Assembly: GCA_019096195.1 (NCBI GenBank)
Contig: JAGTXK010000190.1
Location: 620,001 to 684,000, forward strand
From: Boletus sp. NGJ
Lineage: Eukaryota; Basidiomycota; Agaricomycetes; Boletales; Boletaceae
Length of the DNA: 64,000 bases
Reading direction: 5' to 3'
Part shown: positions 34,251 to 45,251 of the stretch, in pieces
How the letters are laid out: every line of letters begins with the position of its first letter
How positions within the stretch are numbered: the stretch's first letter is position 1
The notes under the pieces: generated by a model
The model's input: the letters and a program-made list of their open reading frames with translations, nothing else
Told to the model about the DNA's origin: nothing
Database searches by the model: none
Position numbers and translations under genes: made by a program

Positions 34251-36287
34251 TTACTTGGCAGATTCCGCGGCTTTCAAGGCCATATCGAATGAGCGTAGTA
34301 GAAAGTCCTTATCTTCCATGCCCACACTGATCCGTACTAATCCTTCCTCAACCCCATACTGTGCCGCCCATTCGAGCTCATTGTAGTGAGCAAGGATCGT
34401 ATATGGGCAAGCCAGAGTGAAGTTTGTACCGAGACTTGGGCCTTTATGACAGGGTAGTGCGTCAAAGAAGGCCTTTGACGCAGTCAAGGATGTGAACGTG
34501 AGGGAGAACAGTCCACCAAAACCGCCTTCAGGGAGTTTACATCGTAGGTAGTTGGTGGGCGTCGTGTACCTCGGGTAAAATACCTCTTTTATGACGGCGG
34601 ACGGTACGCCCTCAGCGGTGGAACGCGAGCGCAGGAACGCACAGATAGCTTGAGTGTTTTCGTCGATAGTTCGAACACGCTGAGCAAAATCACGTGAATT
34701 GCGTTCCATGAAGAGAGCATCCTCGTTGAAATACATGTCTTCGTAGGTGGCCATATGACTTTTCAAGGTTGTATAGTGTCGACCTCTCGGATTGAGAATG
34801 AGGCTGAATGTATATGAGTTATAAGTTGATCATGTTAAAACACTCAGATTCGACGTACCTCCCGCCCATGACATTCCCGTCACCACTGAAGATCTTAGAC
34901 AGGCTCGTAGCGATAATATCTACGTATGGCAGTACCTCGACATTGACGAAGTTCCCGATGGTGTCGTCAACGACCAGCAAAAAATCATATGTATCCGCCA
35001 GCGCTCTAAGGCGGGGAATATCTGGGGAGCGCAGGAGTGGGTTCGACGGAAACTCGGTGAAGAGGGCAAGAATTGGAGGCTTCGTTGGAGCTCGATTGGA
35101 TTCTTCGGCGAGGAGACTTTCCAGGGTATCAATGTCTGAGTCAAATCCATGACCGAGAAAATGGGCTCCTGGTCCCCATTTTTCTAGAATTTTGAGGGTG
35201 TCTATGTATGGAAATCTACGGGTCAGAGAGCTTTAGTAACTAGCCCTACAACAGAAGTAAAGCTTACCCGAAACAAACACTTTTGGCTGGAGGCCGCGCT
35301 CTGAGGCAGAGCTGGTGGGTACTCCAAATTGCGGACATCCCTGTGGAGAATAAAAATACATCATCTTCGTTGACATCCTGAACACCTCTACTGCTCGGTC
35401 CAATCTCAACGTCCTGTGCTCCGGCACAAGGTCCCTGCGGGCCGTCCTGCACGTTGTCCCTTATAAGAACCCCGGCTATACGTCTCCGAAGGGCGCGCTT
35501 TGCGAATGCGGCAGCACTAAGAGGTAGGTTACGCCCATATCGTTCCTCGAGGTATGTGCTCTGATCCTTGCTCAACACGTCCGAAGGTATGGTGGTACTC
35601 GGTGGCTCACTGACTCCTGTCGATGATATCCGAGCCCCCGGCTGCTTGACTGAATAATGTTTGTTGGAAGCTCTGAAAGTCGGCGAACTTGGTGGGGATG
35701 CGGACGATTGTGGAGATTTTTTTGTCTTGGCGAAGCCAAAGGGAGAGGCAATGCTCAGCGAACCGAGAGGAGATACCCAGGCCAGTGTGTTGCCAAAATT
35801 GCTTTGCGATAGGAAGGACGTTCGCGGGAAAGAGCACGATGTGCAACTCGGCACATTGACCTGTCTGTGCAGAAGAGTCTTCGGGACAGATGAAGTATTG
35901 GACAAGTCTGACATGTGTTGGGGTTCCCGCAAGTACGGCTCGGTTAACCACGAACGTTCGACACTGGTCTGCAATCTTTTTGGAAGGACATAACAGACAC
36001 TTCTCCCCGTTCACCCCGAATCTTTGTTCACAGATATTTGCGAGCTGAACGTAATAATGACCAATGAAAGCGAGGCTCGGTGTTAGAACGTCACGTACCT
36101 TTTGGATACTTAGATGTATGAAGAAGCGTGGATATCCCGAGACCATCGAATCCATAATGCGTTTCTCTCCCTCTTCATAACCGACATTATCCCTCCAAGT
36201 TGGAAGAGAAACGGAGATGGCATGCTGCGTGAACGGTGGGACTGCGAGTCCCAGGGTCGTGCTTCCAACAGCAACGGCAATGACCAT
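34251..36287 (-). CDS. Cystathionine gamma-synthase
   Basis: This PLP enzyme condenses cysteine with an activated homoserine in the transsulfuration route to methionine. It starts [20 protein letters not shown], then [20 protein letters not shown] and [13 protein letters not shown], the hallmark of the fungal enzyme's N-terminus. [20 protein letters not shown] follows. After a Ser/Pro-rich insert come [14 protein letters not shown] and [20 protein letters not shown]. The PLP-lysine site is [17 protein letters not shown]. The C-terminus is [20 protein letters not shown], then [20 protein letters not shown] and ALKAAESAK. Four to six short introns. It complements HOM6 (16.7-18.0 kb) in the same pathway. 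A TGAGTCA box lies 105 bp upstream of the start. Confidence 0.92.
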
Positions 36288-37038
36288 TATTGTCAGAGAT
36301 ACAAAACCGAGGGTTAAGTTCGGTAGATGTGATGATGTCGTACCAGAGTCGAGTTGATCTAACGAGATCAATCAGCGTCAAAAGTGGTACATGAGTCACA
36401 CCGTAATTGGCCGGATCAACTTGAAACATTTAATTTATTATTGTTCCGAAAGCATCATCAAGCTCGAGTCCAATTCTCGACCTCACCACCATCATCAGCT
36501 CCCCAATTATTATCATCATTATTATCACCGCACAAGCAGTCATCGTTCCTTGACTCGGACGACTTTGAATCTACTAATTGACACAACACATTCAAGTTGC
36601 GTGCACGGTCCGTCGGAGCCCTGTTCGGTGTCTTGACAAACTCGAGATCCACTGGCAAGTCTTCCGAGCAGCATCCACTGATCTAGTTTTCATTTGAACA
36701 AACTTCTTCCAGAACCAAACGGATTGCTGCCGCATTAGTGGTTTTAGTAGGACGTCTCTTTGCGCCGAGACTACTGTAGCGCCGGCGATTCAGAAGGATA
36801 CCAAAAGTAGGGAGGGCTGATCCTGCTGCATCTCCTAGGATGGCTACGTGACAAAGATTCCATGCCGCATGTTGGACGCGAGGCGCAGATATTATAGACG
36901 GGATTCAATTGAGCTTTGTTGGTCAACTTTACTTTCTGACCCCCATCTCTTCTCCCAGCGTCAATCGACGAGTTCTGATATCCGTGTTCTCCCCCCCCCC
37001 AAGATTCTGGTTCATCCCTCCTCGAAGGAGTCTACTCG
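36288..37038. other. Divergent promoter between cystathionine gamma-synthase (-) and MYND gene A (+)
   Basis: This 751-bp stretch includes the Gcn4-type box and a CAT/ATT-rich simple-sequence patch near 36485-36535 (repeats of ATC/ATT). A run of ten C lies at about 36991-37000. No gene was recognised, although an additional 5' exon for the MYND gene could lie at 36850-37035. Confidence 0.4.
36392..36398. promoter_or_regulatory. Gcn4/CPC1-type site (TGAGTCA) upstream of cystathionine gamma-synthase
   Basis: TGAGTCA matches the palindromic TGASTCA consensus of the general amino-acid control bZIP factor (Gcn4, CPC1). It lies 105 bp before the start codon at 36287. The other copies I noticed (near 24525 and 51661) are inside coding sequence. 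Confidence 0.6.
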
Positions 37039-39257
37039 ATGTTTACAGGAGGCTGGCAGGGAACGGTGGACAACGTACTGAATAAAAACCCCAATTTTGC
37101 GCCGTTGGACGTACTCCCGTGTGCCAACGTCAATGTAAATAAACATGACGTTTGCAAGAAGCCAGGCAAACTAGCCTGTAGCTCTTGCAAGCTAGTGTCT
37201 TACTGTTCCAAGGTATGTACTGTCGTCTGAGCACTGTTAGTTGCTAACTCCCAGCGCCCGCAGGAATGTCAAGTAGCCCATTGGGCCATTCATAAGTCAG
37301 GTCAGTGTCAAGCTGCCCATGGGACCAACCCGTCCTAAGCTGCGGGCAGATTGCAAGGATCCTATCAGATCGAGTAAATGGAAACCTGGTTGGATCGCTG
37401 AGGGTCGTGACCCTATTTTTCTCCTCAAATCCAACATGTCCACGGCTGAAGAAATGGCAAACCGATCCCAAGATAGGCTATCAATCGGCTCAGCACTGTT
37501 TGTGTTATTACAGCTCCGCCTATCATGCAGAACATTGACATTTCCTGGCAGTTGGGGCAATGTTCCGGCTATGGATATCGTTAACCTACCGAATAACGAG
37601 AACGACCTGAAAAAAGACTTGTCGCTTGCATTTGCTGGTGAGTAGTTTGGGTACATAGGTGTTCCTCTTCATCTAACAGCCTTCCAGCCTCCGGTGATAT
37701 TCGAAACATTGTCACAACAGTTAATGCCCTTGGAACAGATTATTCTGGGAAACTGAACATCCTGCTCAATGACCTTAACCCCTATGTTGTATCTCGCAAC
37801 ATCGCCTTACTCTTGATCTTGGGAACAATACCAGATGAAGTTATTGCCGCAGATATGGCCCTCCACTTCTGGTACTCTGTTTTCATGCCTATGGAATACC
37901 GCCTCCGTATTCTGTCGATGGTGTCGACTCTTTTAAAGACTCAGGTTTCTGATGATCCAATTGTCACCCCTTTAGGGCCTCATTCGACGTTGACTTGTCT
38001 AGTCTCCTCTCACGTCAAGAAGCTTTTGGTGGAGAATGTTGGGCCTGTAATGACTCCCGAACAAGCACAAATCGAGTATAAACGCGTGAGGAAAGCACCC
38101 TCTCGTGTCGATTATCGGGACCGAATGTACATGGGGTTAAAACCCTCGCATCGCCTTGCATTCCTGGAATATCGGCGATTCGGCATCATCCTACCTTTTG
38201 GAGCCCTCAATGCTCATTGCAATGTGCCCAACCCGTCCCTTTTCTCTAATGGCACGTGGCTACAAACTGATTACGCAGACCCCCTCGAATCCTGGGAGTA
38301 AGTATGTGTTCCGTTATAAACCAAGATCGAGCAGTGACACAACCATTAGCATGAATAAGGTCTTCCTTGCAGGAAAGGCGCATGGCGCTCAACCCGAAGA
38401 TGTCTACGGGTGTCTTTACTTTTTCTTGTCAGATCAACTACGAGCATTTGCCCGACACATACGTCAACACCGCGTCTCGTTCCATGTTTACAACTATGAA
38501 GCCTGCATACTGGCGCGGGGCATCTCCGAGGGCGAGCTTGCTGATTGTGGTGTCCTCTCCACCACCAGATTCGACCGCATCGACGTGTCGAACATCATGG
38601 ACCCAAATTATGTTGGTATACGAGGTGTGATGGATGCCTGGGGCCCACTGCTTGCGAAAACCGACAATGCCGCACTCACTGGGTACTTCATGAATTGGGT
38701 GGCGAAGGCTGAAGAGGGTCGTGTTGCGGATGCCGGCCCGTCGGTACTCAAACGCTCATTGGACTTGATGACGAAGAGCAACCGGGTATGTTGTCAAGTT
38801 GTCTACCTCAATGAGACCCTCATTACTGACCTTACCCCGAGCTTCGTAAGGAGGCGAACCCAATACTGACCGTGTATCTCGCTATGGATGATATCGACGC
38901 CTTCTATGATACTTCCAAGGCATTTTCCAAGTTTTGGAAAGAACATGGTGGTACCGATGTCAAACTCCAGTTGAGGACAGTCCACAAGATCACCCCACAC
39001 GTGCGTGATATGGAAGCTTTAAGAGACTGTTGGACACTGAGCGTTGAACCCTGATAGCGCTTGAAAACTGCTGTCGGTGCTAAACCGGACACTCTTCCCG
39101 ACTTTGCTGACGATGAAACGTGGTATCGTTACGTGCGTTGAAGCCATTCTTTCAGGTATCGGTGAAATTCCTGACGCTTCCCTTCAACCACAGACTCGAC
39201 TGATCAATCTGACATGGTCGGAACGCTACGTCGAGTTCGGCCATAGCAAGGCATAGA
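37039..39257 (+). CDS. MYND zinc-finger protein with DUF4470 domain, paralogue A
   Basis: The N-terminal MYND-type finger starts at LDVLPCANVNVNKHDVCKK, continues LACSSCKLVSYCSK and, after an intron, ECQVAHWAIHKSG. It has the Cys/His spacing that binds two zincs and usually a proline-rich partner. A DUF4470 core follows: AMDIVNLPNNEND, DLSLAFAASGDIRNIV and GKLNILLNDLNPYVVSRNIALLLILG. DMALHFWYSVFMP, GAQPEDVYGCLYFFLSDQL and DIDAFYDTSKAFSKFWKEHG come next. The end is DDETWYRYV-TRLINLTWSERYVEF then TAG. Roughly eight introns. Paralogue B follows directly on the same strand with the same order of motifs. After the TAG the frame stays open and reads SYRTQYFYVVPEE, resembling text after B's stop, so a final exon may be missed. 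Function unknown. Confidence 0.8.
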
Positions 39258-39588
39258 CCCTTCGGATGTCCTACCGTACACAGTACTTCTATGTTGTTCC
39301 CGAGGAAATTTCGGGATGGTTCTCCCTTGAGGATTATTCAATAAAACGCTTCCATTCTTAAGGCCGAGGCAAGTCAGGTGAGAGAATCGCCAATAACCCG
39401 TACTATACGTAGTGTGTCCGTCGCTGGAAAGGTGAACACGTATTTTTCATGAGAAGTAAGTGTACTCGGACTTCTCTCAGTCATGTGTTGCCGTGATGGT
39501 CGGTGATATCGATTACCCTAGAAAACCCCAGTCTCAAGGCATTCTTGGACATCCCGCACTCACTCGTCGCTCACCGACGTCCGTACCC

Positions 39589-41889
39589 ATGACTGTTTCT
39601 GAGCGTGTGTTCACTTCCTTCATCAAGTCAAACGATCCCCTGGGCTTATTTGCAGCGTCTGATTGCGATGCCCTCGGCAATGCGATCGATGACACCCTGA
39701 TGCCCCTCACATTCCCCCCTCTTGAGGCATTACCTTGCGCAAACCGCTGCTCGAATCCCGCCAAGTTAGCTTGTGGTAGGTGCAAACTGGTGTCGTACTG
39801 TTCACAGGTGAGGCCAGGATTGGTGTGCTTATCCCCGATGACTTACATGCTGGCGATGTCTTGAAGAAATGTGAAAGAGAGCATAGGAATGTTCATAAAC
39901 GAAGTGCGTTCGTATTCCCAACACACGATTGGAAGCTGATCAGTGATAGATTGCAGTGGTGTCCCCCCTGGTTCGAGTGCATGCCGGGTTGCTGGCTCTC
40001 GGGACGACAATCAATCTCCCTCGAATTCACCTCCCCTGCGTGAAGAAACCACACCGATGGCTACGCCGCTGTTCGCTTTAGACTTCTGTAGAGACTATTC
40101 GCCAACTGATCAAATGTACCCTAGAACTGGTAACCTGCCTGCCGTAGACATCGTCAACCTCAAAAACAACGAAAAGGATAAGACGAGAGATTTTTCTCTG
40201 GCCTTCGCTGGTGGGTCATCATCGAGTCATCCTTTGGCCCTCCTTCGTTCTCATGTTTCGCCTTCCCTAGCTTCCGGAGATCTTCGGAACGTCGTGCGCG
40301 CGGTCAACGCACTGGGCCCTGACTACAAAGGACGTCTCCACATCTTGCTCAACGACACGTCAAAGGCTATCGTGTCGCGCCATATCGTTTTACTTCTCAT
40401 TCTCGGTGCAATGCCCAACGAAGCGGTCGCTGCCGACATAGCACTCCATTTTTGGTACTCTGTCTTCTTACCAGAGGAGTATCGCCTTCGTATCCTCGCT
40501 TTGCTGGTGCTGATTTTGCAACAGCACACCGACCAGACAGAGCCTCTCTCTGTCAATCTGGGCCGACGTGCGAAATTGACCTGTCTGGTGCCTCGGGAGA
40601 TAACAGACCATCTGTTGTATACTGCAGGCCCCACATTGTCAACGTCGCAAGCGCGAGACGAATACGAGCGCGTGTACGCAACGCCAGCTCGACTCGACGC
40701 CAGAAATCGAGCGCTTGCGGGGGTGAAACCTTGTCACGGCCTCGCATTTATGGCGTTTTGGCGATCTGGGGTTGTCCTTCCCTTTAGCGTCGCCAGCGAT
40801 CACCATACGGCACCTAACGTCTCCTTGTTTTCGCCTTGTGGCGCTTGGCTTTGGGATAACGTCGAGAATCCACTTGCATCTTGGGAGTACGTCGAAAACC
40901 ATCCAGTCTCAACACTACACTCACGTCGTCGTTTTTCAACTGCAGTCCCAACGAGATCATCAAGTCAGGTCAAGCACACGGGGCGCAACCCGAAGATATC
41001 TACGGCTGTCTGTACTTTTATCTCGCCGACCAATTGCGAACGTTTGCAAAGCGTATCCGCGAACTCGATGTCACGTTCCGCGTCTTCAACACTGCCGCGC
41101 ATACTCTCGCTGGAGACATTTCGGATGGGCAGTACACCAGATACGGCTTAACACCAAGCGTCCGATTCGACCGTATCGACCTCGCCCACACGCTTGCGGA
41201 CTCTGGGGATATGCGAAACGTGTTGAAGTCGTGGACGCCCTTGTTGGCGCTGGGAGATACCGCTGCAATCATTGGCGTCTTCTCCGACTGGACAAACACA
41301 CAAAAGGATGGCAGCGTTGCCGGAGCGGACGAAGCCGTCGTCGCTCCGATCGTTGGAAAACTGATCAAGCTGGGCAGGGTGATCCATTTTTATTCGTCTT
41401 GTGTTTCTCCCAGGCATCATGGGCCTCATTCACGCGAATCCATATGACAGTTACCGCCTGGAACGACGTTGGCAGACGCGATGGCCACGAAAAGCGCGGA
41501 GCTCGATGCAGCGTATGACAACTCGAAAGCGTTTTCTAGGTTTCTGAAGACCCCCGCGCTCGGCGACGTGCTTCGCGAGATGACGCTCAAGCGTCGACTG
41601 AGACACAAAATTGTTTCTCAGGTACGTCGCGTACCTCAGGCGATAGTACCCACTGCCGAGTACTCACACGTCAACAGAGAATCCGGATGCCGATAGATGC
41701 AAAAGCGTCGGACTTGCCTCACGTTCCGGACGACGAGACATGGTACCGATATGTATGTCTACCTTTTTTGCCTTTGGCAGCGAAACGTGCTGTTTTATTG
41801 ATCGTTGAATTCCCCTGCGACGCGGACAGGTGAGGCTCGCTAGGGTGCCGTTCACCACGCGTTACGTAGAGCTTGCTCGTATGGTGTGA
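39589..41889 (+). CDS. MYND zinc-finger protein with DUF4470 domain, paralogue B
   Basis: It starts MTVSERVFTSFIKSNDPLGL. The MYND finger is ALPCANRCSNPAKLACGRCK, LVSYCSQ and, after an intron, KCEREHRNVHKR. The DUF4470 core matches paralogue A: AVDIVNLKNNEKDKTRDFSL, GDLRNVVRAVNALGPDYKG, LHILLNDTSKAIVSRHIVLL and DIALHFWYSVFLPEEYRLRI. GAQPEDIYGCLYFYLADQL, AYDNSKAFSRF and DDETWYRYV-VRLARVPFTTRYVEL follow. The MYND hinge differs from A: A has an insert (CANVNVNKHDVC), while B has the compact form. Introns sit at matching places in both copies, so this is a tandem gene duplication and not a retrocopy. The 3' end could extend by a short intron to RLTKFYITHEES. Function unknown. Confidence 0.8.
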
Positions 41890-42188
41890 CGCGTCGTAGC
41901 GGCTCACGAAGTTTTACATCACCCACGAGGAGTCTGCGCTGGTCATGCATGTATGATAGACATGGCGCGTGATAGGCGCGTAACAGGTGTCAATATTCAG
42001 ATATTCAAACTTGAGGTACCAGGTCCAGCTAAAGTGAAGTAAAACCTTGAGTGAAACACTTTGTTTGACAGACTCGTTGGCAGCATGCTATACAATACAG
42101 TAATCACAGTTAGATATACACGGTGTGTAAACAAAACGATACAGTGCATGGTGAACTTCGTTTCCCCGGTTGCGCCTCGACCAACCAA
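41890..42188. other. Short gap between convergent MYND gene B and the orphan gene
   Basis: This 299-bp stretch holds the two 3' ends. I see no other feature. Confidence 0.5.
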
Positions 42189-43607
42189 TCACTGCAAGAC
42201 CATCTCCGAACATCTTGACACTCTGCTACAAAACGCCATCGCCCTCTCACACTCCTCGTCAAAATCCACACCAAATGTTGAATCTGAGACGACCCTCCCG
42301 TAATCTTCGTCTTCGTCGTCATCATTGTCGTCCCCGTCCTCTCCAACAGTGAAGCGAAAGATCGGTTCGGGAGGCGATGGCGGGGTTGCCTTGGACTCGA
42401 CAGGCACTACCAACTCCATGGACATCTCAAGGGTGTCACATTTGATGTGGTCACGTTGAAAGAGACCGATCAACAGCTCCCATCTGGCATACCACGACAG
42501 CTCCCATCCACAAAAATGGTTCCATGGAGACGGACTGCGTGGAGATGAAGCACACCTCAAAGGTTCCAGAGGTAGTTGGCTTTGGGGGATCGGACTGTCG
42601 TCTGCAACGAGGGTGGAGTCGGATCCTTCGTCGTCTCCAGAAGCCGACGAAGTATACGAACTCAACGTCGATGAGGACATGGACGCTTCAACGTGTGGCG
42701 TGTCGTGCACAGACGCGGATGGTACCAACGATGTAGATCCCTGATGCATATCGAACATGTACAACATCTTTCGAAGTGTCCACAAGGGAAACTTGAAAAA
42801 GCAGCGATCGATGTTGACAGAGTATGGATCCCTCAATGCCGAGATATCACCAACGCGGGGAAAGATGGAAGCGTGGGCGTCCTGGTCGTGTTTCCTAGGT
42901 GGGTGGTCTGCGAGGTCGCGCTCCAGCCCAGACCGAGGGGTGCGCATATATGGTGGCGGGCTCTCTATGACGTGTTGTTGGGTGGTAGCGAGGCCCGTAT
43001 ATGCGTCGTTTGTCTCGGATTCCCGACTTCGTACACTGCCCTGCTCCATGCGTGAGCTCCATTCAGCCCATTCTTCATGTCGTGAATTCCACAGGGTTTT
43101 TTGTTGGAGAAGGGCACTACGAGAGAAGCCGTGATGAGGGTAATTGAGTCTCTGCGGTGCGGTGCGGGATGGTGGCATGACTTCTGGTATGTTCAGCTGG
43201 AAATGTACTAACAGTGGGCGGACTGGTAACGGAGACTGAGGCTCAACGACGACCTGGTCCATTGGGTATTTTCGTGGCATGGGGGATGTACGCAATGTGT
43301 CTGCATTTGCGTGGGGGTGCGAATCCATAGCTTGTGGTGGATCATCTTCGCCGCCTTCCGTGATTAGAAGACGGGGGTGGTCTGGAGGTGCGATGTCGAC
43401 CACGAGGGCTTCTTCTTCAATAAATGTATGCGGCCCATTATCGTGAAAGGGGGTGCAGGCCCAGTCCATGCCGTGCGTTTCCGAGTCATCCCCGGCTTCG
43501 AGAAGAGAGCCACCATCTCCCAAGTCTTCAATGCAAAAGTCAAGGCGGCTAGGAGAACGAAGTGGCGTCTGGGGTTCGTCCGATTCGTCTAAGGACGAGC
43601 AGTCCAT
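42189..43607 (-). CDS. Disordered orphan protein, 472 residues, single exon
   Basis: The frame is uninterrupted, starting MDCSSLDESDEPQTPLRSPS. Composition is rich in Ser, Pro, Asp and Glu, with an acidic run EDGDDNDDDEDEDYGRV near the C-terminus. A more hydrophobic segment (about residues 265-300: DRCFFKFPLWTLRKMLYMFD) and another (WNHFCGWELSWYARWELLIG) may be short structured motifs. No domain is recognised. Being single-exon is unusual among these intron-rich neighbours. The long frame, codon bias and 243-bp gap to the next minus-strand gene support a real gene. It may be a lineage-specific regulator, but nothing shows this. Confidence 0.65.
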   Translation of the reverse strand: MDCSSLDESDEPQTPLRSPSRLDFCIEDLGDGGSLLEAGDDSETHGMDWACTPFHDNGPHTFIEEEALVVDIAPPDHPRLLITEGGEDDPPQAMDSHPHANADTLRTSPMPRKYPMDQVVVEPQSPLPVRPLLVHFQLNIPEVMPPSRTAPQRLNYPHHGFSRSALLQQKTLWNSRHEEWAEWSSRMEQGSVRSRESETNDAYTGLATTQQHVIESPPPYMRTPRSGLERDLADHPPRKHDQDAHASIFPRVGDISALRDPYSVNIDRCFFKFPLWTLRKMLYMFDMHQGSTSLVPSASVHDTPHVEASMSSSTLSSYTSSASGDDEGSDSTLVADDSPIPQSQLPLEPLRCASSPRSPSPWNHFCGWELSWYARWELLIGLFQRDHIKCDTLEMSMELVVPVESKATPPSPPEPIFRFTVGEDGDDNDDDEDEDYGRVVSDSTFGVDFDEECERAMAFCSRVSRCSEMVLQ

Positions 43608-43849
43608 GTGTGCTTATCGCCGGTGTACAAGATGGGACCAAAGATGAGAAAGGAGGAAAAGAAGATAAATAAACCACGGGCGTGTTTTATGTACTGTACG
43701 TGTCGAGGCCAAGGGGCGACAACATCAAAGCAGCGTGACAGACCCGGTCACGTGAACTGGCTTGCTTTGGTGGGCAAAGCCACCGCTCGAGGTCAACAAT
43801 GGAATGTATCATGCATGGGTGGGTACAGACACACCGAGAATGGTCCCCT

Positions 43850-45123
43850 TCACTTTCTGTCAAACCTCAGCGTCGTCTTTCGCATCTTCTCGGAGTGTTC
43901 AGAGAACGGCACTATGTATCCGCCGAGAGATGCTACCAGTCCAATCCTCTGATCCGCAACTGTGCCGCTATCCTGCGGCGCGGCGACAACCTGAATGATT
44001 GATTGGGTCTCGACGCTGTGGATCTCAATTGTGCCATTGGGCAAGAGTGTAGTAATGTTTGGGTAGTCCAGACCTGTCGGTATCGGTTTGTTCCGTGTGG
44101 AGGTAAGTCGTATCACCACTCACAGACAGCGAGCGGATGACTCGGCCATTCTAGCGTCCCCCTCACCGGATCACAATCCCCCGTGATAAAGACACCGATG
44201 GTACTCGCACCAGTCCACGAGAGCAAGAGAAATTCGTTTCCACCAACAACCACGATAAATGGCTTGACCGGCGCTGTATCTTCTTCTGCCTGATTAACAG
44301 GAAGCACAGGGAACATCTGAGCAGTCTGCAAATCAATAACGTTGTAATATTGGCTGTCGGCGACACAGAGGTATTGGCCCGCGCGTCGTGCTAGCTGAGC
44401 CCCCTGTTGGAATGGAATTTCCTACATAAAAAGGGTTCCGTTATTTTCATTGAGATTTCATCATGTCGAGTGGAACTGACCCTGGAGTAAACCAGACGTT
44501 CTTCATATAGACTATACAGCGCAATAGCGTTCCGCTTTATGACACAAAAGTCAACCGGCTGCAGCTTGCTCGGGATGTCGTGCACCGCCGGCGTGACCCG
44601 CGAAAGATGGTGCTGATCAACTGCAAAAGTCTCCACGTGGCGAATGGGCTTGATATTGGGTACAGGATCGAGCGAAGGTAAAGTATAGAAGTGGATATGA
44701 CGGTCTTTGACATCCTGAGTGAGGTCGAGTGCGAAAACAGCGTGAGCTTACCGGACAAGATCAGCACGCGGGACATGTAAGGGATGAGGACGAGTTCGTC
44801 GATGGGTTTTCCATTCGGAAGGCTCTGACGCGAGAGCAGAGTGTAGGATTCTTGCTGCGGGGGCAGGGCAACATGAGATCGCGCAGTCGGCACATGCTCA
44901 GTAGACTCACCTTTGTAGAATCCGGCTCGGATTGAAGAGCGTATCGTACTAACTCGCCATTGGTGCATCCGATGTAGACCTCGGAACCTAAAACACATGG
45001 GGTAAGTGAGACGAGACGGACTAGCTTGTGCATACCGAGTGCCTGAGCGCATGAGACATGACTGGCAGTTATTGCAGGTATAAGGGGTTGTATGAGGTAG
45101 GGAGGGACAAGGTCAGCGGACAT
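43850..45123 (-). CDS. Vps39/TGFBRAP1-like protein containing only the CNH part
   Basis: The start is MSADLVPPYLIQPLIPAITA. The text fits the citron-homology (CNH) beta-propeller of Vps39/Vam6 and Vps3/TGFBRAP1, vacuolar tethering subunits that act in endosome-vacuole fusion. Motifs in order: EVYIGCTNGELVRYAL, ESYTLLSRQSLPNGKPIDEL, PYMSRVLILSDRQIHFYTLP, RNAIALYSLYEERLVY, GQYLCVADSQYYNVIDLQTA and PFIVVVGGNEFLLLSWTG. It ends with DYPNITTLLPNGTIEIHS, GGYIVPFSEHSEKM and a stop at 43850. That gives only about 350 residues, whereas family members are near 900-1,100. No clathrin-like repeats or C-terminal zinc finger follow before the next gene. It is therefore either a truncated locus or a CNH-only paralogue. 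Introns lie near 44870, 44700, 44430 and 44100. It shares a 128-bp promoter with SDS23. Confidence 0.6.
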
Positions 45124-45251
45124 GGCAGAGGCAAGTTAGATCAACTCCGATACGTAAACGTAACGCTCGAGACTGTGCAAAGTCATGCACTTCCCCCTGC
45201 CCCGCTTTACTCCCTTTCTCACTTCCACCTCCCCCTCTCGCTTTCTTGGCC

